Below are positions 1-9,991 of a DNA stretch of 64,000 nucleotides, in pieces. How positions within the stretch are numbered: the first letter of the stretch is position 1; each line of letters begins with the position of its first letter. Source of the DNA: Boswellia sacra (Eukaryota > Streptophyta > Magnoliopsida > Sapindales > Burseraceae); assembly GCA_013180625.2 (NCBI GenBank), contig SNVD02014515.1, positions 1 to 64,000 of the forward strand, read 5' to 3'. The position numbers were made by a program, and so were the translations under genes. Below the pieces are notes generated by a model that saw only the letters and a program-made list of their open reading frames with translations, did not search any database and was not told the DNA's origin.

Positions 1-974
1 GAGGCTGCATTTTCTGGATTTCTCTCATCCCTTGGAGTTCTTGAAGGAGAAAGAAGATTTTGAAAGAGGAGGAACTACAATTCCAAGAAGATTCATCTAC
101 AAAGAAGATTTTCAAAGAATTTGCTAAGTTCTTTCTTTCCTTTTCATTCTGGAATTTCTCTGTATTGTATTTGTTATTCTGATTGAATATGTGTAACTAA
201 ATCTGAATTGGTTGAGGGTGATTTCAAAGCACTTGATATGGATTTTGTGAGTTGATTGTGTAAGAAATTGTTATCCAATTCTCTAATTGAAGTTGCTTTT
301 ATTCTCCCATATCTAATGCTTATGATTGCTTACTGATTGTATTTGGAATGGCCAACTGAATATAATCTGTTTGTTGTCTATTGCTAGATTAGAAATCTTG
401 ATCCGTAATTGTCATGAATTTCCAATCATTAGCAGCAAAATTGTGATCAGAGATTGCAATTGGAAAATACAACCTAGGTTAAATAATCCGAACTTGTGTG
501 ATTATTGCTTAGATCAACCTATCTTTCTCATCGTAATGCTTCTATTGAATTAAACGTAGAGAGCTTGTTCTAGGTTGTTTAATGGATAGAGATTAAATAA
601 AGAGCTTTTTTTATTTAACAACAAAGTAAGGAAAGATTGGGATAACAGAGCTTGTTGTTATCTACGGTTGATAACTTCAATGTTGTAATTGGATTACAAT
701 TCTATGTTAATTCACAAATTCATATCTTGTGGCAGAGAAAGAACCCTTAACCAAGTGTCTCTCATTGATCTTTCATTCAAATTAACTTCTGTTTTGTTAG
801 TCTTAATTTGCATTCTTATTTCATTTAGTTAATCATTCAACAAAACCCCCCCTGTTTAGTTTATCGTTGCTGGAAAATAACGAATTCAATTAGAATCAAT
901 CCTCGTGGGAACGATATCTACTTATCACTTTATTACTTGTGCGACTAGTATACTTGCTAGTTTCGAACGCATCA
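1..974 (+). repeat. 5' LTR of left gypsy element (partial)
   Basis: It matches the 3' LTR at 5503-6915 and the inverted LTR at 13124-14538, and ends in the same GTTTCGAACGCATCA. Complete family LTRs are about 1.41 kb and start TGATAAGTG, so about 440 bp lie left of the window. LTR termini are TGAT...ATCA. Confidence 0.85.
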
Positions 975-1646
975 CAGGTGAATCAATTGGTTTTCCCAGC
1001 AAACTTCTTTGTCCTTGAAATAGAGGATGAGACATCTCCTAATCCAACTTCGATTCTGTTACGGAGACCATTCTCGAAAACTGTTAGAACAAAGATGGAT
1101 GTTCATGATGGCACTCTCATCATAGAGTTTGATGGCAAGGTGATATGTTTCAATATTTTTGAGGCAATGAGGTACTCTAATGACTTACATTCTGTTTTTG
1201 CAGTTGACGTTGTTGATTCTCTGCTACAACAATGTTTTGAGTTAACTCGCAAGAATGGATTTGATATAGCTATTAATGATCACATAGGGACAGAAAATTC
1301 TAAGGAGTCAGAAATTTTGATACAAGTGTCCAAAGAAATGGAGGAAGTTATGGCAAGCTTAGATGAGACCATAGCAATAACCACAAATAGGTATGATGTT
1401 TCATACATTCAATTTCCTTTATCTAATGAGAAAATTCTTTCTTCTGTGATGACAGCCCCTGCCTTGGAGCTTAAGCTTCTTCCAGATCATTTGAGGCATG
1501 GATTCTTGAGTGAGAATGATCCTTTGCCAGTTATAATAGAAATGGGCCTTGCACGAGTACAAGAAGAGAAACTTGTCCGAATACTTACAAACCACAAAAC
1601 AGCTATTGGGTGGACAATTGCTAACATCCAAGGCCCAGCCATATGC
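975..1646 (+). pseudogene. gypsy protease fragment (left copy)
   Basis: The open frame contains residues typical of the Athila/Tat protease and the linker to reverse transcriptase (EIEDETSPNPT, then ILLRRPF where ILLGRPF is usual, and IEFDGKVICFNIFE). The catalytic D-x-G-A-S segment seen in the right copy is absent, because the sequence begins directly after the LTR. The frame ends by running into adapter sequence at 1647. It corresponds to 10981-11739 on the minus strand of the right copy. It cannot make a working protease. Confidence 0.75.
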
Positions 1647-1684
1647 CTGTCTCTTATACACATCTAGATGTGTATAAGAGACAG
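1647..1684. other. Tn5/Nextera mosaic-end junction adapter (assembly artefact)
   Basis: Positions 1647-1665 read CTGTCTCTTATACACATCT and 1666-1684 read its exact reverse complement, AGATGTGTATAAGAGACAG. These are the two 19-bp Tn5 mosaic ends joined back to back, which is the junction adapter of Nextera mate-pair libraries. It is not plant DNA. Sequence on its two sides may have been joined by the assembler. Confidence 0.97.
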
Positions 1685-2169
1685 GCAATCATGTCACTGT
1701 ATGATATACTTATGAAAGACTTATCAACAAGATGACTTAAACCAAGCGCTTATTGGGAGGGCAACCCAATGTTTTTGAAAAATAAAAAAAAGAAAGAAAA
1801 GAAAAATACAATGAGGTAATGAATCGATTTTTGTGTCTCAGGAATTCCTTTCGTAGGCCCTCAATTGATCAGGTTTTATCTCTCTTTGGCATCTGTCTCA
1901 TTTGTTTTTATATTTTTTACTTGTTTTTGACTTTTGTTTGCTATTGTGTTGTTATCTCTTTTATGTGTCTTTAGTTTCGTTTTGCTCTTTTCTTTTCCTT
2001 TCTTTTGTTTAATTTGATTACTCTGTGCTTTGAGCTCATTTGTGCAGCAGCTTGTGGAAACATCAAACGGAAGTTGAAGTCATTCGCCAAAGGTTTGAAA
2101 CGTGCATATCTTGGAGAAAAACAAACCCGATCGCATTATCGGTAATATCTCTTCTTTCCTCCTCTTCAA
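1685..2169 (+). other. Non-coding spacer of left gypsy copy
   Basis: It contains the hairpin-like GGGAGG-CAACCCAA motif (about 1755-1773) that I associate with the region after pol in Athila/Tat elements, followed by pyrimidine-rich DNA. The right copy has the same block at 10547-10980. From 1685 to about 1735 it does not match the right copy well, which fits a mis-join at the adapter. Confidence 0.5.
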
Positions 2170-2722
2170 TGGATGCCGATATCTTTTTGTCGAACCTTCG
2201 TAAATATTTTCCTTCACTTCCTCAAAATGCTGTGTTTAAAATTTATAAAGTACGGATGACTAGACTTTGAGCATTGATGCTCCTAAATGTGCCTGCTGAT
2301 ATCCGATGGCTTATCGAAGCCAAGTGAGATTGTCCGGTGAGCCGGACATTAATCTCGCAAAATACATGCCTGGTCTAGGAAAGAGCTACTACGCCAAGAG
2401 GCGAAGAGCGAAAAGTTTACAAGTATGTTATAAATGTGCTAGATGGAATTGTAACCAGACTTGTCGTTCATTAGGTTTTGCGTCCAGGAATAGAGAAGAT
2501 AAACTTTCATTTTTTATGAATGGTTTGAGTAATGAGTCGCTGGATAATGTTTTGTTAACTCTCGAGTCACATTCTTGTGGACTTGTTCAGCGTGAATTGC
2601 TTAATCTATGGAAACAATTTCGTGATGAATTGCAGTGTTATAGTCTAGGGAATCTGACTAAAAACGACCCTGTTTGCCAGTTTATAAGAAAACTGGATGG
2701 GAAGCAAATCCCCGACTCATAG
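2170..2722 (+). pseudogene. Cysteine-rich basic ORF (virus NABP-like), broken copy
   Basis: Homologue of the open frame at 9992-10546 (minus). It starts at MDADIF, is interrupted by TGA in RL*ALM (about 2266-2268), and loses one base at about 2324 (AAGTGAGA against AAGGTGAGA in the right copy), after which the original frame resumes through to 2722. The cluster YYAKRRRAKSLQVCYKCARW and the following C-x3-C are still present. Because it is broken it is unlikely to be functional. See the right copy for identity and doubts. Confidence 0.65.
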
Positions 2723-2947
2723 AAGTCGTTTCAGCCGTTACTGGACGTAAAACCAGAGGAAGATGTGAGCCACAATCACAACTACTTGTATATTTGAATG
2801 TGTGTTGTTGTTGTAGAATTTTTTTTCTTGTTTCGTTTGATATGATTATCAATGTTGTTTTTGTGTTGTTGTTGTTTGTTGATTTTGTTTGTTTTAATTT
2901 CAAGTTTTCTTTTTGACAAACCATATGACTACCCTATGGCATAAGTA

Positions 2948-3205
2948 CACGTGGGAGACAAGTGTGGAGGTTTTGTCAACCTCCACCGAAAGTGTATCTC
3001 TATTTTTTATGCTTCACTTGGGAGACAAGTGTGGGGGTTTTGTCAACCCCTGCCGAAAGTGTATCTCCATTTTCCATGCTTCACGTGGGAGACAAGTGTG
3101 TAGGTTTTGTCAAACCTCGCCGAAAGCATATCTCATTTTTTCAAATCTTGGGGCGATAAATCTGCATCGACAACCCCCACCGAAAGTATGTCCCCATGTG
3201 TCAAA
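2948..3205 (+). repeat. 67-bp tandem repeats with G-boxes and hairpins upstream of LOG (left copy)
   Basis: Three units start at 2948, 3015 and 3082, exactly 67 bp apart, and a fourth decayed unit runs to about 3205. Each begins CACGTGGGAGACAAGTGTG (CACTTG in unit 2), then has an inverted repeat around a TTGTC loop, then CCGAAAG-TATCTC. The unit-1 stem is TGGAGGTT/AACCTCCA (2965-2972 with 2978-2985). The unit-2 stem is GGGGTT/AACCCC. The unit-3 stem is AGGTTT/AAACCT. The block lies about 130 bp before the LOG start. Confidence 0.85.
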
Positions 3206-3330
3206 ATTAGAGAGTTTTATGGGTGTATATATACATTCTGCATATTTTCATATGTCATTCCATAACCTGTCTTGCAATTGAAAAGCATAATATCTAACGT
3301 GTCTTACACAAGATTAGAGCACTTGTAAAA

Positions 3331-3969
3331 ATGGAGAAAACACCAATTCGGCGATTCCGCAATATATGCGTATTTTGCGGATCGCAATTTGGTAAAGATG
3401 GAGAGTTTACCACAGCAGCTCTTGATCTTGGTAGGACATTAGCTACGAGGGGTATCAATTTGATTTATGGAGGGGGTAGTCTTGGGTTAATGGGGTGTGT
3501 GTCCACAGCTGCATCCCTAGGAGGGAGCAAAGTTCTCGGCATTATCCCTAAACCATTAGCTGTACGAGATATCGTAGGCCACACAATCGGGGAAGAGTTA
3601 CAGGTCTCTAGTATGCATGAGCGTATTGCACATATGGTTGTTAAGTCCGATGCATTTATAGCTTTACCCGGTGGTTAGGGCACATTAGAGGAGATATTTC
3701 AAATCACCTCTTGGGCACAGCTAAACATCCATAAAAAACCCATTGGTTTGTTAAATGTCAATAACTTTTTTGATGGTTTGTTGTCTTTTCTTGATCAAGC
3801 GGTAGAAAAAAATTTTATCTCACCATCAGCGAGGCAAATCCTTGTTACAGCTTCAACGGCAGGGGAGTTAATTTACAAACTACAAGAATTTGTCTATTCG
3901 CCTGATCCAACAACAGCTCGGATTGATTGGTTTGGAGAAGGCAATAAGAGCGTAAACTGGATTTAACAC
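3331..3969 (+). pseudogene. LOG-like cytokinin riboside 5'-monophosphate phosphoribohydrolase, one nonsense codon (left copy)
   Basis: Plant LOG enzymes release active cytokinin bases from riboside monophosphates. The reading frame starts MEKTPIRRFRNICVFCGS and shows YGGGSLGLMG and the family signature PGG-x-GT-x-x-E. The x codon (normally Tyr) is TAG at 3676-3678, so translation would stop after ALPGG at residue 115, before the conserved Glu. The rest of the frame stays open to about 3966. There are no introns, although plant LOG genes usually have several, so a spliced RNA was probably captured. The C-terminus differs from the right copy. It sits inside the gypsy element on the sense strand. 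Not functional as written. Confidence 0.85.
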
Positions 3970-5502
3970 TCCATCTGTAATCTCTATTTGCTGGTTTGCT
4001 TCGTTTTTGTTTGCTTTCTTTTTATTGTGTTTATTTGAAGTTTTTCATGTTATTTTTTTTGAGATTTTTCAGGTTATTTCTTTCGTCCCAGGTAATATTT
4101 TCTAATCTCGGTTTTTAGAGTGGTGGCTTAAAAAGTTCAAGTTCTCTTGAAACGCATTCTTGATCTCTTCAATCCATAATGGCTGAATAAGGAGGCTAAC
4201 TTCTAAACTTTGTAGACCCATTCTAACTAACTCGTTTTTGTTTGCTGACTTGTTGGACTTTATTATTTTCTGAGTAAGTTTAGTTTTATGTAATTTTGAG
4301 TTGTTGTGTGTTTTTGTCTTTATCAGTTTCGATTCGAAAAAAAAAAAGAACATTGTGGAAAAACCTGAGAATGGCAGAATATGGGGTTTTCTTAACTCTT
4401 GAAACGCATTCTCTCTCAATAAATCTGTAGTTTGTTTATTTCATGTTGTTTGAAGTGTCTTGTGTCTTGTGTTGTTCTTTCATAATAAAGGTATATAGGC
4501 TGGAAACCTTAAGTCTGCGGGCTACTGGTCCTAAGGATTGTTGAAATATCCAATCTTGACTCAGGTGTAATAACTCCACGTACCTATTTTCTTGCATTTT
4601 GTGGGTCGATGATAAGATAATGATTGAATTAAGAATAACTCTTGGAAAATGATAAATGATGCATGGATCTATGTGCTTGAAATGTTTATTGGTTTTCACT
4701 TTGCTTTCGATTCCTTGCGCAACATTGAGCACTGAGCTATTATCACTGAGTTGTTTACCTAGAGAAAGTTTATGCAATTTAAGTGTTTCTTCATATTTCA
4801 ATGAATTCTAGAACTTGTTTGATGGTCACTCGAGGCGAAATCCTAGGCTGTGCAACATTGGGGAAATGATTTAGGCCATCTTTGGACCGTTTGAGCCTTA
4901 ATAGCCAACCTTGACTGAAATTGTTCCCTAGTTACCCCTTTGAGCCTCTGTAAGCCTTTTTCTTTGTTAACTCACTAAAAGATTTCCTAACCTCAAATGA
5001 ATTTGTTCCAAACAGTTTATCCCTTACCTATGAGCATGTATATCATTCACAATTAAATTTGGAGCTATGTTCTGGTTTTGGGAAGTTAGAGGAGGTTGGG
5101 ATGTGTCATGAGCAATGCAAGTGAGTTCTATTATGTTTGAAAAAAAAAGAAAAAAAGAAAAAAAAGCCAATCTGTACTTATCGTCCACGTACTTACACAT
5201 TGAGGACAATGTGTTGTTTAAGTGTGGGGGAGAGGAAGTGTAATAAAAAAAAGAAAAAAAAGAAAAAAAAGAAGAAAAAAAAAAAAGAACAAAAGAAGCA
5301 GAATAAGAGATCTATACCCTTAAGTGTTCTTAAAAAGAATGAAACAACAAAGTGTGGGGGTGTAGTTTTCTTTTGTTTTCTGCGAAAAAAAAAAGATTGA
5401 GTGTTCTAAATAAGTATGGAGGAGTAACCTGGTGAATTGAAATGTTGTGTTATAAGGTTGAGCTCTACATAGTCTTGAATGATTTATGTGTTTGTGGGTG
5501 AT
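3970..5502 (+). other. 3' non-coding region of left gypsy copy
   Basis: Long U-rich/A-rich leader-like DNA shared, inverted, with 7199-8722. It holds CATTGAGGACAATG (a short palindrome, about 5198-5211) followed by TTTAAGTGTGGGGGAGAGG. This pair is typical of the 3' end of Athila/Tat elements, where the polypurine tract lies. An A/G-rich stretch (5245-5300) follows. Antisense frames here (for example 4436-4801) look accidental. Confidence 0.6.
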
Positions 5503-6915
5503 TGATAAGTGTCTATTTATATATCATTTTCATATCAATTCGTCCATGTTTCTTTGCTATATTCCTTGGTATTTTTATGTTTTTGTGTGGTTTTAATGTT
5601 TGTAGGAGTTTTGGAGCAACTTGCACAAAAATGGAGTAAAACCCTTCATTTTCACCTCTGCTAGTCAACCATCTTCTCGGATTTAATTGTATTGATATCC
5701 AATGAACCCGATGACATATCATATACCGTTGAAAAGCTCTCGAAGTCTACTTTTTGGAGAAATTTACGGTTTATGAATCCATTCAGTGTACCGAAAGTTG
5801 TAATCAAAACATTGTGAGAAGTGTAGAAATGTAATTCCACACATCACTGTAGCATGTATAATACGGGACACTATAGCACGTTACTGTCGCAGAGTATTTA
5901 AACACATTTTAGGGTTTTATTTTCATAACTTGAAGAGGGGAGAACGTGGTGGAGGCTGCAGCTCTGGAATTCTTTCATCTCTTGGGGTTCTTGAAGGAGA
6001 AAGGAAGCTTGGAAAGAGGAAGAACTACAATCCAAAGAGAATTACATCAAATTTGCTAAGTTTTTCCCTTCCCTTTCATTTTCTGGAATGTCTCCATGTT
6101 GTATTGTATTTTACCACGTTCTTAAACATGTGTAACTGTATCTGAATTGGTTGAGGGTGATTTCAAAGCCCCTGATATGGTTTTTGTAAGTTGATTGTGT
6201 AAGGAATTGTTATCCAATTCTCTATTTGAAGTTGCTTGTATTCTCCCATATTTAATGCTTATGATTGCTTGCTGATTGTATTTGAGTGGCCAACTGAATA
6301 TAATCTGGTTGTGATTTATTGATAGACTAGAAATCTTGATCCGTAATTGTCTTGAATTTCTAATCATTAGTAGCAAAATTGTGATCAGAGATTACAATTG
6401 GAGAATATAACCTAAGTTAAATAATCTTAGCTTGTGTGTTTATTGCTTAGATCAACCTATCTTTCTTATCATAATGCATCCATTGAATTAAACTCAGAAA
6501 GCTTGTTCTAGGTTGTTTAATGGATAGAGATTAAATAAAGAGCTTGTTTTATTTAACAACAAAGTAAGGAAAGATTGGGGTAATAGAGCTTGTTATTATC
6601 TATGGTTGATAACTTCAATACTGTAATTAGATGACAATTCTACAATTAATTCGCAAATCCATATCTTGTGGTAGAGAAGGATCCCTTAACCAGCTTTCTC
6701 TCATTGATTTTTCATTCGAATTAACTTTCTATTTTGTTATTCTTCGTTTGCATTATTATTTCACTTAGTTAATCAATCAACACAACCCCCCCTGTTTAGT
6801 TTATTATTGCTGGAAAATAACAAATTCAATTAGGATCAATCCTCGTGGGAACGATATCTACTTATCACTTGATTACTTGTGCAACTAGTATACTTGCTAG
6901 TTTCGAACGCATCCA
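5503..6915 (+). repeat. 3' LTR of left gypsy element
   Basis: About 1.41 kb, starting TGATAAGTGTCTATTTATAT and ending TTCGAACGCATCCA, one base different from the TTCGAACGCATCA of the other LTRs. A TATTTAAA promoter-like box lies near 5896, preceded by repeated GCTACAGT-like octamers (5840-5890), some decayed to TATAGCA. Confidence 0.85.
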
Positions 6916-7198
6916 ATGTTCATTACAAAGATTAGTTTCGATCTACTTCAATTCCTCCAATGTGTGTGTGTGTAGAGCCATTCTCACCTAATCATTTGTA
7001 ACCCGGATGAGTTTATGTATAAAAATGAATCATATTTAATAGTGAAAATGTGCGTATAAATGAACTCCATAGGCTTGCTTTTCAAGTCACTCTCCACTAA
7101 TGTAGACAAGCACAACACTAAAGATCAAGTAGGGCTTTATTAAGCTTGTAACGTTTGGCTTGGGTGAAGGTATGATAAAGGACAATAATTTGGCTCAA
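6916..7198. other. Junction segment between the two inverted gypsy copies
   Basis: About 280 bp not found in the left copy. It carries a (TG)n run at 6961-6972 and no gene. On the minus strand it continues the internal region of the right copy beyond the point where the left copy begins its 3' LTR. It then abuts the left copy's LTR, so the right copy has no 3' LTR of its own here. Confidence 0.6.
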
Positions 7199-8722
7199 AT
7201 CACCCACAAACACATAAATCATTCAAGACTATGTAGAGCTCAACCCTATAACACAAATTTATTTCAATTCACCATGTTACTCCCCCAAACTTATTTAGAA
7301 CACTCAATCTTTTTTTTTTTTTTTTTGCAAAAAACAAAAGAAAACTACACCCCCACACTTTGTTGTTTCATTCTTTTTAAGAACACTTAAGGGTATAGAT
7401 CTCTTATTCTTCTTCTTTTGTTCTTTTTTTCTTTTTTTTCTTTTTTTTCTTTTTTTTATTACACTTCCCCTCCCCCACACTTAAACAACACATTGTCCTC
7501 AATGTATAAGTACGTGGACGATAAGTACAGATTGGCTTTTTTTTCTTTTTTGTTTTTTTTTTTTAACAAACACAATAGAACTCACTTGCATTGCTCATGA
7601 GACATCCCAACCTCCTATAACTTCCTGAAACCAAAACATAGCTCAGAATTTAATTGTGAATGATCTACATGCTCATAGGTAAGGGATAAACTGTTTGGAA
7701 CAAATTCATTTGAGGTTAGGAAATCTTTTAGTGAGTTAACAAAGAAAAAGGCTTACAGAGGCTTAAAGGGGTAACTAGGGATTAATTTCAGTCAATGATG
7801 GCTATTAAGGCTCAAATGGTCTAAAGATGGCCTAAATCATTTCCCCAATGTTGCACAGTCTAGGATTTCGCCTCGAGTGACCATCAAACAAGTTCTAGAA
7901 TTCATTGAAATCTGAAGAAACATTTAAATTACATAAACTTTTCTAAGTGAACAAATAACTCAGTGATAATAGCTCAGTGCTCAATGTTGCGCAAGGAATC
8001 AAAAGCAAAGCGAAAACTAATAAACATTTCAAGCACACAGATCCATGCATCATTTATCACTTTCCAAGAGTTATTCTTAATTCAATCATTATCTTATCAT
8101 CGACCCACAAAATGCAAGAAAAGAGGTACGTGGCGTTGTTACACCTGAGTCGAGATTGTATATTTCAACACTCCTTAGGACCAGTAGCCCGCAGACTTAA
8201 GGTTTCCAGCCTATATACCTTTATTATGAAAGAACAAAACAAGAAACAAGACGCTTCAAACAACATGAAATAAACAAACTACAAATTTATTTCGAGAGAA
8301 TGCGTTTCAAGAGTTAAGGAAACCCCATATTCTGCCATTCTCAAGTTTTTCCACAATGTTTTTTTTTCGAATCGAAACTGATAAAGACAAAAACACATAA
8401 CAACTCTAAATTACACAAAACTAAACTTACTCATAAAATAACAAAGTCCAACCCGCCAGCAAACAAAAACAAGTCAGTTAGAACGGATCTAAAAAGTTTA
8501 GAAGTTAGCCTCCTTATTCAGCCATTATGGATTGAAGAGATCCAGAATGCATTTCAAGAGGAATTGAACTTTTTAAGCCACCACTCTAAAAGCCATGATT
8601 AGAAAATATTACCTAGGGCAAAAGAAATAACATGAAAAAACTCAAAAGAAATGACATGAAAAATCTCAAATACAGACAATAAGAAAAAGTAAACAAAAAC
8701 GAAGCAAACCAATAGATAGAGA
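7199..8722 (-). other. 3' non-coding region of right gypsy copy
   Basis: Inverted counterpart of 3970-5502. It includes the T-rich and CCCCACACTT stretches (7300-7490), which are the reverse complement of the GTGTGGGGG polypurine-like motifs, and the CATTGTCCTCAATG palindrome (about 7492-7505). No convincing gene; plus-strand frames at 7963-8273 are antisense to the element. Confidence 0.55.
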
Positions 8723-9373
8723 TTACAGATGGAGCGTTAAATCCAGTCTACGCCTTTTATTGTCTTCTCCAAACCAATCTATCCGAGCTATTGTTGGATC
8801 AGCCGAATAGACGAATGCTTGTAATTTGTCAATTAACTCTCCTGCAGTTGAAGCTGTAATCAGGATTTGCCTCGCCAACTGTGAGATGAAGTTTTTTTCT
8901 ACTGCTTGATCAAGAAAAGACAACGAACCATCAAAAAAATTATTGACATTTAACAAACCAATGGGTTTCCGATGGATGTTTAGCTGTGCCCAAGAGGTGA
9001 TTTGAAATATCTCCTCCAATGTACCATAACCACCAGGCAAAGCTATAAATGCATCAGATTTAATGACCATATGTGTAATACGCTCATGCATACTAGAAAC
9101 CTGTAACTCTTCCCCCATGGTGTTGCCTACGATATCTCGTACAGCTAATGGTTTAGGGATAATGCCGCGAACTTTGCTTCCTCCTAAGGATGCAGCTGTC
9201 GACACACACCCCATTAACCCAAGACTACCCCCTCCATATATCAAATGAATACCCCTCGCAGCTAATGTCCTACCAAGATCAAGAGCTACTGTTGTAAACT
9301 CTCCATCTTTACCAAATTGCGATCCACAAAATACGCATATATTTTGGAGTCGCCGAATTGGTGTTTTCTCCAT
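8723..9373 (-). CDS. LOG-like cytokinin riboside 5'-monophosphate phosphoribohydrolase, intact, retrotransposon-borne
   Basis: 216 residues, close to the usual plant LOG length. LOG proteins (lysine-decarboxylase-like Rossmann fold) hydrolyse cytokinin riboside monophosphates to the free active base, usually in the cytosol. Visible motifs are ICVFCGS near residue 12, YGGGSLGLMG near 47, MHERITHM near 93, and the complete signature PGGYGTLEE near 114-122 with the catalytic-type Glu. Most plant LOGs have MHxRK; here the Lys is Ile, so activity is uncertain. There are no introns, which suggests capture of a spliced transcript. It lies on the sense strand of the gypsy element, downstream of 67-bp G-box/hairpin repeats. 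The other copy (3331-3969) has one stop codon. The frame has stayed open although the surrounding gag-pol is decayed. Confidence 0.85.
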   Translation of the reverse strand: MEKTPIRRLQNICVFCGSQFGKDGEFTTVALDLGRTLAARGIHLIYGGGSLGLMGCVSTAASLGGSKVRGIIPKPLAVRDIVGNTMGEELQVSSMHERITHMVIKSDAFIALPGGYGTLEEIFQITSWAQLNIHRKPIGLLNVNNFFDGSLSFLDQAVEKNFISQLARQILITASTAGELIDKLQAFVYSADPTIARIDWFGEDNKRRRLDLTLHL

Positions 9374-9509
9374 TTCTACAGTGCTCTAACCTTGTGTAAG
9401 ACAATGATGCACGTTAGGTAATATGCTTTTCAAGTGTAAGACAGGTTATAATAATGACATTTGAAAATATGGAGAATTGATATATACACACACGTAAAAC
9501 TCTCAAATT

Positions 9510-9775
9510 TGACACATGGGGACATAATTTCGGTGGGAGTTGCTCGATGCAGATTTATCGCCCCAAAATTTGAAAAAATAAGATATGCTTTCGGCGAGGT
9601 TTGACAAAAACTACACACTTGTCTCCCACGTGAAGCATGGAAAATGGAGATACACTTTCGGCGGGGGTTGACAAAACCCCCACACTTGTCTCCCACGTGA
9701 AGCATAAAAAATAGAGATACACTTTCGGTGGAGGATGACAAAACCTCCACACTTGTCTCCCACGTGTACTTATGC
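9510..9775 (-). repeat. 67-bp tandem repeats with G-boxes and hairpins upstream of LOG (right copy)
   Basis: Same array as 2948-3205, inverted. All three clear units keep CACGTGGGAGACAAGTGTG, so there are three palindromic CACGTG G-boxes 67 bp apart. The middle unit keeps a strong stem GGGGGTT/AACCCCC with TTGTC loop. The first and third stems each have one broken pair here. Confidence 0.85.
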
Positions 9776-9991
9776 CATAGGGTAGTCATATGGTTTGTCA
9801 AAAAGAAAACTTGAAATTAAAACAAACAAAATCAACAAACAATAACAACACAAAAAAAACATTGATAATCAGATCAAACGAAACAAGAAAAAAAATTCTA
9901 CAACAACAACACACATTCAAATATACAAGTAGTTGTGATTGTGGCTCACATCTTCCTCTGGTTTTACGTCCAGTAACGGCTGAAACGCCTT

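Larger units (their letters stand above)
1..6915 (+). mobile_element. Non-autonomous Ty3/gypsy (Athila/Tat-type) element, left copy, LOG-carrying
   Basis: The order is partial 5' LTR, protease fragment, cysteine-rich basic ORF, 67-bp repeats, LOG gene, 3' non-coding region, 3' LTR. The window opens inside the 5' LTR, so the left target duplication cannot be seen. The same order occurs inverted at 7199-14538, so the foreign genes were aboard before the copies separated. No reverse transcriptase, RNase H or integrase is present, so movement would need proteins from another element. The primer-binding site and gag of this copy are missing: the LTR end runs straight into protease. An adapter artefact at 1647-1684 makes part of this copy unreliable. 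Confidence 0.8.

Noticed and set aside
2913..3281. Sense frame of about 122 codons over the 67-bp repeats, also open in the right copy (9430-9801)
   Set aside because: The 67-bp unit is not a multiple of three, so each repeat is read in another frame and the peptide does not repeat. Better explained as a non-coding repeat.
4436..4801. Antisense frame conserved in the right copy (7963-8273)
   Set aside because: Lengths and ends differ between copies, there is no domain, and it lies in the 3' non-coding region; likely a by-product of shared sequence.
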